This document shows, in pieces, positions 1-5,217 of a stretch of 7,237 nt of DNA (the first letter of the stretch is position 1; the number at the start of each line of letters is the position of its first letter). The notes under the pieces were generated by a model. The model saw only the letters and a list, made by a program, of their open reading frames with translations. It was not told where the DNA came from and made no database searches. The translations under genes and the position numbers were made by a program. Source of the DNA: Gemmatimonadota bacterium (GTDB lineage: Bacteria > Gemmatimonadota > Gemmatimonadetes > Gemmatimonadales > GWC2-71-9); the NCBI GenBank assembly GCA_003220955.1, contig QHTW01000144.1:3944-11180 (forward strand), written 5' to 3'.

Positions 1-422
1 AGATCGCGCGCCGGCGGCAACGGGTGGCACTGACGATCGATCTCGCTCAGGATGCCTCGGCAGACCTCGACGTAGAACTCACACCCGTCACCGTGCGATT
101 CATCACGCACAGCATGCTCGACACCCTCGACCTGAAAACCGACGGCGGGAAGCAGAAGACGAAGGTCGCCGGTCAAGACGAGGACGACCAAGTCCAGATC
201 ACCACCAAGGCCGCATGGAGCGACGGATGGCTGGTGGTGAGTCGCGAAGTCGATGGCGGTGGGAAGATCACTGAGACGTACGTGCGGGCGAGCGATGGTC
301 AGCACCTCTACGTCGTTGTGCAGGTCGAGCTGCCCCGCTTTGGTTCGCGAAGGGGACGGGGCGAAGGAAAACCACGGACTGTGGAATTCCGGCGCGTGTA
401 CGATCCAGCGACGGGAGGCTAG
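1..422 (+). CDS. Hypothetical beta-rich protein, C-terminal part (5' end outside window)
   Basis: The frame is open from the first full codon (base 3) to the TAG at 420-422, so the gene probably enters from the left. A GTG at 24 is possible as a start, but nothing resembling a ribosome site precedes it. The visible part, about 139 residues, alternates short polar and hydrophobic stretches typical of beta strands: a segment around LDLKTDGGKQ, then ITTKAAWSDGWLVVSRE, then KITETYVRASDGQHLYVVVQ, ending in VEFRRVYDPATGG. From memory, this pattern (a threonine/tryptophan strand, an ITETY strand, then a FRRVYD ending) recurs in uncharacterised, often secreted, small-barrel-like proteins of Acidobacteriota and Gemmatimonadota. 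No catalytic motif is seen and no function is assigned. It ends 9 nt from the convergent response-regulator gene, with no visible terminator hairpin between them. Confidence 0.7.
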   Translation, partial: IARRRQRVALTIDLAQDASADLDVELTPVTVRFITHSMLDTLDLKTDGGKQKTKVAGQDEDDQVQITTKAAWSDGWLVVSREVDGGGKITETYVRASDGQHLYVVVQVELPRFGSRRGRGEGKPRTVEFRRVYDPATGG

Positions 423-431
423 CGGGGTTCT

Positions 432-824
432 TTATTTCTCGGGCGGCGGCGCGAGCAAGCGGTCCAACGTGCCCCGCAGCCGCGCGAAATCGACCGGCTT
501 CGCGAGGAACTCGACCGCGCCGAGCGCCGTGGCCTGCGGGCCCAGCTTGGGATGGGCGCTGATCGCAATCACGGGAATCGCCTGGGTCTTCGTAGACGTG
601 CGGAGCCGTTTCAACGTGTCCCGTTTCAACGTGTCGAGCCCGGTGCCACCGGGCATTTGGATGTCGAGCACCACGACATCGGGCAGGGCCCGCTGCGCAA
701 TCATGAACGCCTGCATCGCGTCCATCGCCGTGACGACCTGAAAGCCGACGCCGCGCAACTGTGCGCCCAGCGTCTCCAGCGTCACCTTGTCGTCGTCGGC
801 CACCAGGATTTTTTTGGCGGACAT
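432..824 (-). CDS. Stand-alone response-regulator receiver (CheY-like REC) protein
   Basis: The 130-residue product is a single receiver domain with no output domain, so it probably acts by protein-protein contact after phosphorylation by a histidine kinase that is not in this window. The full REC signature is present: acidic pocket D10-D11-D12 after strand 1 (KKILVADDD), phospho-acceptor D54 in VVVLDIQMPGG, the switch hydroxyl S89 in VIAISA, and K109-P110 in EFLAKPVD. The protein ends shortly after helix 5 with a Pro-rich tail (APPPEK). Oddly, helix 3 contains DTLKR twice in a row (residues 64-73), encoded by an exact 15-bp duplication, making this loop/helix five residues longer than in ordinary CheY-like domains. 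The ATG at 824 is supported by a promoter whose predicted start point lies about 2 nt upstream, so translation may be leaderless. The gene lies 33 nt downstream of the lipoprotein-like gene on the same strand. Confidence 0.93.
   Translation of the reverse strand: MSAKKILVADDDKVTLETLGAQLRGVGFQVVTAMDAMQAFMIAQRALPDVVVLDIQMPGGTGLDTLKRDTLKRLRTSTKTQAIPVIAISAHPKLGPQATALGAVEFLAKPVDFARLRGTLDRLLAPPPEK
606..635. repeat. Exact 15-bp tandem duplication inside the receiver gene
   Basis: CCGTTTCAACGTGTC occurs twice head to tail (606-620 and 621-635) without mismatch. It is in frame and encodes DTLKR twice on the minus strand. Ordinary receiver domains have only one such turn between the MPGGTGL loop and the RLRTS segment, so one copy looks like an insertion. 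Zero divergence suggests a recent event, or an assembly artefact. Confidence 0.95.
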
Positions 825-832
825 CCGGCAAG

Positions 833-861
833 AATTTACGTCACTTTGCCGATCGTGTCAG
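833..861 (-). promoter_or_regulatory. Sigma-70-like promoter of the receiver gene, near-leaderless
   Basis: Read on the minus strand there is a -35 box CTGACA (861-856), a 17-bp spacer and a -10 box TAAATT (838-833). Counting seven bases past the -10 puts the transcription start near 826, about 2 nt from the ATG at 824. No Shine-Dalgarno sequence fits in that leader. The -35 overlaps the stop codon (860-858) of the upstream lipoprotein-like gene, so the receiver can probably be transcribed independently of it. Confidence 0.6.
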
Positions 862-1507
862 CGCGCGGGGGCAGGGACCTCCGCGAACCCGACGTAGTAC
901 GCGGCCCAGTTCGTCGTACGGCCGCCCACGAGCACGCCGGGTAACTCTTGAACGAGCGTGAGCAGCGGAGTGTCGGCGGACTCGATCTGCCCTAAGCGGT
1001 GCTTGAGCTCGTCCGGCGGCGTGCGTGTATCCGAGACGATCAGCAGCCAGTAGCCGATGTCGTTGAGGGCGTTGCCAAGCCGCACCGGGCCGGAGGTTCG
1101 GGGGCGGGTCTCGCGCGTGGAGACGCGCTCGACACACGAAGGATCCGGCTTGGCAAACCCGGAGCGGACTGGAAATCCGCGGGGTCGGGTCCCGCGACGT
1201 CGACGGGACGCCGCTCCGGAGCGACTTTCACCCAGTGCGGGCCGCGCGCGACTGCCGGATCACGACCCGAATTGGGCGACACCTGTTCGATTCCGTCCTC
1301 CGTCACGCGGAGCACGATGACGTGCGCCGCCGTCACCAGCTCAAACCGCATGGCGCGTGCATTCACCGTAATGATCCCCGGCCCATAACCTTCGCCGAGG
1401 CCGAAGCGCGTTTGAGGAGTGAGCAGGAGGGAAGGGGCGGGGGAGCGCGCGCACCCGTCGACTGCGATCAGCAGCGCGAGCATCGAGAGCGGCAGGTTCC
1501 GGACCAT
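858..1507 (-). CDS. Putative lipoprotein of unknown function, frameshifted as sequenced
   Basis: From the ATG at 1507 (GAGGT four bases upstream on the minus strand) the product starts with a short signal peptide, MVRNLPLSMLALLIAVDGC, ending in a lipobox-like VDGC at Cys19. The Asp at -2 is unusual, so lipidation is likely but not certain. The frame reads convincingly through residue ~112 (about 1172) and then becomes low-quality Arg/Pro-rich sequence. In another minus frame, the sequence from about 1172 to the TGA at 860-858 continues sensibly: PVRSGFAKPDPSCVERV, then LGNALNDIGYWLLIVSD and LKHRLGQIESADTPLLTLVQ. Joining the two near 1172 needs one missing base restored and gives about 216 residues. 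The break may be a sequencing error or a real mutation. I do not recognise the family; it contains no enzyme motif I can name. The gene is divergent from era and precedes the receiver gene, with which it may share transcripts. Confidence 0.6.
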
Positions 1508-1535
1508 GGTGACCTCGCGGCCGGCTACTCATGAG

Positions 1536-1565
1536 ATGCTATCAGCTCGGTGCAGCCTCGCGCAA
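1536..1565 (-). promoter_or_regulatory. Possible promoter of the lipoprotein-like gene
   Basis: On the minus strand, TTGCGC (1565-1560) and TAGCAT (1541-1536) are separated by 18 bp. The predicted start near 1529 would leave a leader of about 22 nt that contains the GAGGT ribosome site at 1516-1512. Both boxes depart from consensus, so this is only a candidate within the 85-bp divergent spacer. Confidence 0.3.
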
Positions 1566-1575
1566 GACGCCGCCC

Positions 1576-1586
1576 GGGCCTACCTT
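1576..1586 (+). promoter_or_regulatory. Candidate -10 element of era (GGGCCTACCTT)
   Basis: TACCTT at 1581-1586 would place a transcription start at about 1593, on top of the era ATG (1592), implying a leaderless message. No matching -35 box is seen at 16-18 bp. The same GGGCCTA heptamer begins the -10 region of the strong promoter at 5157-5185, which is the main reason for listing it. Confidence 0.25.
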
Positions 1587-1591
1587 CGAGA

Positions 1592-2411
1592 ATGACACGG
1601 TGTGGCACCATCGTTCTCGCCGGCAGGCCCAACGTGGGCAAATCCACGCTGCTGAACGCCCTCGTCGGTGAGCATCTCGCGATCGTCTCGCCCAAGCCGC
1701 AATCGACGCGCTTGCCCGTCATCGGGCTGCTCACCAAAGACGACACGCAATACATCTTCACCGATTCGCCCGGCCTGCTCGTGCCCGAGTACCGGCTGCA
1801 TGAGGTCATGCGCGCCGCGGCGCTGCGCGCCATCGACGATGCGGAGGTCATCGCGCACCTCGGCGCCCGCGCTCCAGGCGGTCGCCGGATTGGAACGTCC
1901 GCCCCGTGCACCGATCGTCACCGTATACACCAAAGCCGATCTCGGCACACCGCGCCCCGGCGTACTGGCGGTCTCGGCCACGCGCCGGGAGGGCCTCGAC
2001 GCTCTGCTCGCCGCGTTACGCGAGCCCCTGCCCGAAGGTCCCTTTCATTATGATCCCGACGAGCTCGCGACCCAGCCGATGCGTTTCTTCGCAGCAGAGT
2101 TCATTCGGGAGGCGGCGTTCGAGCAGTTGCACGAGGAGCTGCCGTACAGCGTCGCCTGCGAGATCGATGAGTTCCGGGAGGGCGCCGAGCCGGTATATAT
2201 TCGGGCCGTGTTGTATGTCGAACGGGACAGCCAGAAAGGGATCGTCATCGGCGAGGGCGGCCGCACCATCAAGGCCCTCGGGGCCGCGGCGCGCGCCAAG
2301 ATCGAGGCGCTCCTCGGCCAGCGCGTGTTTCTGGATCTGCACGTGAAGGTCCTGCCCAAATGGCGCCGCAACGAACCTGCCCTCAAGCGACTGGGATACG
2401 CCACCTCATGA
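1592..2411 (+). CDS. era: GTPase Era, frameshifted as sequenced
   Basis: Era binds 16S rRNA near its 3' end and helps mature the 30S subunit; it has a GTPase domain followed by a KH RNA-binding domain. The N-terminal part, from the ATG at 1592, shows G1 GRPNVGKST (residues 11-19), G2-region KPQSTR (35-40) and G3 DSPG (58-61). Near 1857-1866 the frame changes by +1; the earlier frame runs on only to 2053. The continuation reads ALQAVAGLERPPRAP, a G4-like YTKADL, a G5-like VSAT, then the KH half with ELPYSVACEI, VERDSQKGIVIGEGG (GxxG loop GEGG) and LDLHVKVLPKW, ending LKRLGYATS at the TGA. Joined length is about 272 residues against roughly 300 for typical Era. The shortage lies around the break and between G4 and G5. 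G4 has Thr where Asn is usual (TKAD for NKxD). Because Era is normally important for growth and both halves look conserved, a read error is the likelier explanation of the break. The ATG was preferred over the GTG at 1550, which would add Arg/Pro-rich sequence. Confidence 0.88.
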
Positions 2412-2575
2412 GCCTCGCTCCTGATCTCCTCGAGATTCTCGTCTGCCCCAAGTGCAAGGGACCACTCGAGCATCGCCAGAACCCTGAGGCACTCGCCTGT
2501 CACACCTGCCGCCTCATTTACGCCGTCGAAGACGACATCCCGATCATGCTCATCGATGAGGCGAAAAGCTTCTGA
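2408..2575 (+). CDS. Trm112-like / UPF0434 (YcaR-type) small zinc-ribbon protein
   Basis: The 55-residue product starts at an ATG overlapping the era stop as ATGA, so it is probably translationally coupled to Era. It has the family layout: LLEILVCPKCKGPL near the N-terminus, a second Cys pair in LACHTCRLIYAV, and the closing DDIPIMLIDEA. Cys13, Cys16, Cys31 and Cys34 form two CxxC knuckles that could bind one zinc; in many YcaR proteins the second pair is degenerate. Trm112 in eukaryotes and archaea is an activating partner for methyltransferases. The role of the bacterial single-domain version is not well settled, so only the family is assigned. Length matches the usual ~55-65 residues. An upstream ATG-like start at 2360 lies inside era and is not needed. 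Confidence 0.9.
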   Translation: MSLAPDLLEILVCPKCKGPLEHRQNPEALACHTCRLIYAVEDDIPIMLIDEAKSF

Positions 2576-3590
2576 CGGTTGGGCGGTTGGGCGGTTGGGC
2601 GGTTGGGTTCTCCCAATCGCCTTCTTCTTTCTAACCGCCGAACCGCCGAACCGCCTGGCTGGTCAGGAGCCGCCGCTCAACGCCGGCGCGCTGTTTCTCG
2701 TGTTTCCGGTCGGCGCCCAGGCGGTCGGGATGGGGCAGACGGCCACGGCCGCCGCGGGCCGGGGCGAAGCGGCGTTCTGGAATCCGGCCGGGCTCGCCAC
2801 GCTGTCCGACAACGAGTTCGCGCTGCACACCGCCAGCCTGGTGGCGGGGACGAGCAATGTCCTGGCGGCGTACTTTCCGTCACGCGGCATCGGCGTGCTC
2901 GGCGGCGCGGTCTATCTCGTCGATTACGGCGACCTCGATCGCACCGACCAGAACGGCAACACGATCGCGCGCATCGCACCGCGCAATTTCGAGTTCCTCG
3001 CATCGTACGCGACCAACCTGACGGGGTCGTTCGTCTTCGGGGTGAGTTACAAGCTGGTCCAGTTCCGCGTCGACTGCAGCGGCGACTGTCGCGATTTCCC
3101 CGCGGGCATGGGCGCGACACACGCCCTCGACTTCGGAGGCCAGTTCAGCGTCGGCGCCGGGCCCGGTGGGCCGTTACGCATCGGAATCGCCCTGCGCAAC
3201 GTCGGCTTTCGACTGCAGGTGCAGAATCAGGCGCAAGCTGACCCGCTGCCCACCCGTCTCGCCATCGGCGCGCTGTACGAAGTCAGACTCCATCCCATCA
3301 CCGGACATACCCTCGATCAAGCCTTCGATGTAAAACTCGCCGCCGATGTCGACAGTCCCTGGGGTCAGGTGGGGCAGTCCGAGACACGACTCGGCGTCGA
3401 CATCGGGTATCAGCGGCTGGTCCGGCTGCGGGCAGGCTACGCGTTCGTCCAGGATGGATTGAGCGGGCCCAGCGTGGGCTTGGGCGTGGAGAGTGGCTCG
3501 CTCGGCTTCGATCTGGCGCGCGCGTTTCTCACCGGCTCCGATCTGCAAGTCGAGAATCCGACATTCTTCTCCTTCCGGGTCACATTCTGA
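2556..3590 (+). CDS. PorV/UPF0164-like outer-membrane beta-barrel protein
   Basis: The body of this 344-residue protein begins QEPPLNAGALFLVFPVGAQA and continues with VGMGQT and EAAFWNPAGLA, the start signature of PorV/PorQ and related UPF0164 (FadL-like) barrels, where a hatch-like N-terminus precedes about 14 strands. Alternating amphipathic strands follow to the C-terminus, which ends FFSFRVTF with the terminal Phe expected of a barrel recognised by the BAM complex. The protein should reside in the outer membrane; in Bacteroidota PorV supports type IX secretion, but no T9SS partner is visible here, so that role is not claimed. The start is uncertain. The ATG at 2556 overlaps the Trm112-like gene by 20 nt and gives MRRK, then repeat-encoded residues, then the hydrophobic core WVLPIAFFFLTA and a likely cleavage near LAG-Q. 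A TTG at 2595 is an alternative. The palindromic repeat encodes most of this leader. The stop overlaps the next start (TGATG). Confidence 0.85.
   Translation: MRRKASDGWAVGRLGGWVLPIAFFFLTAEPPNRLAGQEPPLNAGALFLVFPVGAQAVGMGQTATAAAGRGEAAFWNPAGLATLSDNEFALHTASLVAGTSNVLAAYFPSRGIGVLGGAVYLVDYGDLDRTDQNGNTIARIAPRNFEFLASYATNLTGSFVFGVSYKLVQFRVDCSGDCRDFPAGMGATHALDFGGQFSVGAGPGGPLRIGIALRNVGFRLQVQNQAQADPLPTRLAIGALYEVRLHPITGHTLDQAFDVKLAADVDSPWGQVGQSETRLGVDIGYQRLVRLRAGYAFVQDGLSGPSVGLGVESGSLGFDLARAFLTGSDLQVENPTFFSFRVTF
2576..2655. repeat. Palindromic 8-bp-unit repeat element (CGGTTGGG x4 / AACCGCCG x3)
   Basis: Four perfect tandem copies of CGGTTGGG fill 2576-2607 and nearly three copies of AACCGCCG fill 2633-2655. 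Bases 2582-2604 and 2633-2655 pair at 21 of 23 positions: three 7-bp blocks GGCGGTT/AACCGCC separated by single G-G mismatches, with a 28-nt loop. A small hairpin TTGGG-TTCT-CCCAA (2603-2616) lies at the inner edge and competes with the long stem. The plus strand also has spaced GG and GGG runs with TT loops that could form a two-tetrad G-quadruplex. There is no downstream T-run, so it does not look like a standard intrinsic terminator. It sits exactly after the Trm112-like stop and reads through the OMP signal-peptide region. It resembles an interspersed REP/MITE-like element, which is inference. Confidence 0.85.
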
Positions 3591-4363
3591 TGAAGTGGGC
3601 GGCGTGCCTGGCGGTTCTCGGCACGCTGGGAGGGGCGGCCGGACAGGCGCAGCAGCAGCAGCAGCCTCCGGCCGGCGTCCTGGTTCGCCCACTCGCGTCG
3701 TTGATCATCCCGGGCATGGGACAGTTGATGGCTCACCAGGATCGCGGCGCGGTGTACATCGCGGCGGAGGTCTATCTCCTGTCGCGCTACCTGCAGCTCG
3801 ATCATGAGGCGATCGTGGAGGCCCGCCGCTTCCAGAGCCTCGCGTTCGACGTCGCGCGCCAATCCTTCGCCCCGATGCGGCGCGACACGATCTTCGAGTA
3901 CTACGAGCAGATGGAGCGGTTCGCCGAGAGCGGCAGGTACGACGCCGATACGGGTCCGGCGTTCATCCCCGAGAGCGATCCGGCCACCTACAACGGCTCG
4001 GTCTGGCTGCTGGCACGACGCACCTTCTGGGCGGATCCGAACATCCCACCCGATCCGACCTCGCTCCAGTACTGGAAAGCGCTCCAGTTCTATCAGGCCC
4101 GCGCCGTCGGCCCGAATTTCCTCTGGAGCTGGCGAAATCATTCGCTCGAGCACGAGGTATTCAAGGATTACATCAGCCGCAGCGACAACGCCTTCCGCCG
4201 CGCGCAAAATCAGGTCGGCCTGCTCCTCGCCAACCACGTGCTGAGCGCGGTGGATGCCCTGATCTCCGCGCGCATGAGCGCAGCTGCGGGACGTGCGGCA
4301 GAGATGCGGACCAGCGTCGGCCTCAGCGGCCGATCCGAAGTCCGGTTTTCCATCGCGTTCTAA
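3590..4363 (+). CDS. Exported or membrane protein of unknown function, DUF5683-like layout
   Basis: The 257-residue product begins at an ATG overlapping the OMP stop by one base (TGATG), so the two are almost certainly co-translated. An N-terminal hydrophobic stretch (KWAACLAVLGTLGGAAGQA) looks like a signal peptide with cleavage near residue 18-20, followed by a five-Gln run encoded by five pure CAG codons (3650-3664). Residues ~30-67 read VRPLASLIIPGMGQLMAHQD then RGAVYIAAEVYLLSRYL. The PGxGQ motif followed by a hydrophobic segment is typical of the DUF5683-type pattern in which a 'PG.GQ' turn joins two membrane-associated helices. The remainder is a polar, Arg- and aromatic-rich helical region (FEYYEQMERFAESG, YWKALQFYQARAV, NHSLEHEVFKDYI), a second hydrophobic patch VGLLLANHVLSAVDALI, and a strand-like end VRFSIAF. 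No catalytic motif is recognised. Pairing with the barrel suggests a role at the envelope. Confidence 0.75.
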   Translation: MKWAACLAVLGTLGGAAGQAQQQQQPPAGVLVRPLASLIIPGMGQLMAHQDRGAVYIAAEVYLLSRYLQLDHEAIVEARRFQSLAFDVARQSFAPMRRDTIFEYYEQMERFAESGRYDADTGPAFIPESDPATYNGSVWLLARRTFWADPNIPPDPTSLQYWKALQFYQARAVGPNFLWSWRNHSLEHEVFKDYISRSDNAFRRAQNQVGLLLANHVLSAVDALISARMSAAAGRAAEMRTSVGLSGRSEVRFSIAF

Positions 4364-4396
4364 TCTGCCGAATGACATTCCAAGCAGGATCCAATC

Positions 4397-5155
4397 ATGA
4401 GCTGGATAACAAGTCCTGAGGCCTGGCTCGGACTGCTCACGTTGACGGTGCTCGAGATCGTGCTCGGCATCGACAACATCATTTTCATTTCCATCCTCGC
4501 CGGCAAACTGCCGGTCGAGCAGCAGGGCCGCGCGCGACGGGTCGGTCTGCTCGGCGCGATGCTCACGCGCATCGCGTTGCTCGCCGCGCTCGCCTGGATC
4601 ATTCGCTTGACCGCGCCGCTGTTCCAGCTGCTCGGGCGCCCGTTCTCGGGTCGCGATCTCATTCTCATTGCCGGCGGCCTGTTTTTGATCGCGAAGAGCA
4701 CGCGCGAAATCCACGAGGGACTCGAAGGCGAGTCGGGCCGCGCGAGCACGGCCGTGCGAGCATCGTTCGCCGCCGTCGTGGGGCAGATCATGATCCTCGA
4801 TATCGTGTTTTCGCTCGACTCGGTGATCACGGCGGTCGGGATGGCGAGACATTTGCCGGTCATGATCGCCGCGGTCGTCATCGCGGTTGGCGTGATGATG
4901 TTCGCGGCGACGCCGATCAGCGACTTCGTGCATCGGCATCCGACGGTGAAAATGTTGGCGCTGAGCTTCCTCTTGATGATCGGCGTCTCGTTGATCGCCG
5001 ATGGGTTGGGGCAGCACATCGCGAAAGGCTACATCTACTTCGCGATGGGCTTCTCGGTCTTCGTCGAAATGCTGAACATCCGCACGCGCGCGCGCGCCAA
5101 GCCGCTGGAGCTGCGCGAGGCCTACACGGCGGAAACCGCGGCACCGCGCAGTTAA
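4397..5155 (+). CDS. TerC family integral membrane protein (YgdQ-like)
   Basis: The 252-residue protein closely follows the YgdQ/TerC pattern: ITSPEAWLGLLTLTVLEIVL, GIDNIIF with E20, D26 and N27 in the first membrane helix, RDLILIAGGLFLIAK, EIHEGLEGE in a cytoplasmic loop, LDIVFSLDSVITAVGM with D135 and D141 in the matching second half, VVIAVGVMMFAATPI and HPTVKMLALSFLLMIGVSLI, then KGYIYFAMGFSVFVEMLN. About seven membrane helices are expected in the inner membrane. Some TerC-family members export manganese and help metallate exported enzymes; the acidic residues above are the likely ion site. Which ion this protein handles cannot be told from sequence. The name does not imply tellurite resistance. 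The start has AGGA seven bases upstream (4386-4389). The 33-nt gap from the previous gene holds no recognisable promoter, so it is probably in the same operon. The C-terminal tail (RARAKPLELREAYTAE) is polar. Confidence 0.93.
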   Translation: MSWITSPEAWLGLLTLTVLEIVLGIDNIIFISILAGKLPVEQQGRARRVGLLGAMLTRIALLAALAWIIRLTAPLFQLLGRPFSGRDLILIAGGLFLIAKSTREIHEGLEGESGRASTAVRASFAAVVGQIMILDIVFSLDSVITAVGMARHLPVMIAAVVIAVGVMMFAATPISDFVHRHPTVKMLALSFLLMIGVSLIADGLGQHIAKGYIYFAMGFSVFVEMLNIRTRARAKPLELREAYTAETAAPRS

Positions 5156-5156
5156 T

Positions 5157-5185
5157 TTGACACGGGAGGGGAGCGGGCCTAAGTT
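5157..5185 (+). promoter_or_regulatory. Near-consensus sigma-70-type promoter for the GGDDF-zinc ribbon-prfB operon
   Basis: TTGACA (5157-5162) and TAAGTT (5180-5185) are separated by exactly 17 bp. The predicted start is near 5192, giving a leader of about 26 nt that contains GAGGAG (5208-5213) four bases before the GTG at 5218. This is the best promoter in the window, lies in the only 62-bp gap between terC and the next gene, and marks the start of a new transcription unit. Confidence 0.75.
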
Positions 5186-5190
5186 TAGGC
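5177..5190. promoter_or_regulatory. Perfect 14-bp palindrome over the -10 box (possible operator)
   Basis: GCCTAA-GT-TTAGGC is a perfect 6-bp inverted repeat with a two-base centre, completely covering the -10 element TAAGTT. A dimeric DNA-binding protein could occlude the promoter here. It is also possible that the symmetry is just an extended -10 context favoured in this lineage; GGGCCTA recurs upstream of era at 1576-1582. Confidence 0.4.
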
Positions 5191-5217
5191 GCCTTCTACC
5201 CTTACGCGAGGAGTAAG

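Noticed and set aside
253..741. Plus-strand frames across the receiver gene
   Set aside because: The minus-strand receiver has all catalytic residues and its own promoter; the plus frames are low-quality Arg/Ser-rich shadows.
2576..2655. Repeat element as a CRISPR array or intrinsic terminator
   Set aside because: The units are only 8 bp with no spacers, and the long stem is not followed by a T-run; it also lies inside the OMP reading frame.
3650..3664. CAG triplet run as a phase-variable repeat
   Set aside because: Five in-frame triplets only change Gln number and cannot shift the frame; most likely simple low-complexity sequence after the signal peptide.
4364..4396. Manganese (yybP-ykoY) riboswitch upstream of the TerC gene
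   Set aside because: Only 33 nt separate the genes, too short for that riboswitch, and no matching stem-loops are visible.
3437..5017. 526-codon open frame on the minus strand
   Set aside because: It runs antisense through three well-supported genes, is rich in Arg, His, Asp and Glu as expected from reading GC-rich coding DNA backwards, and has no recognisable domain.
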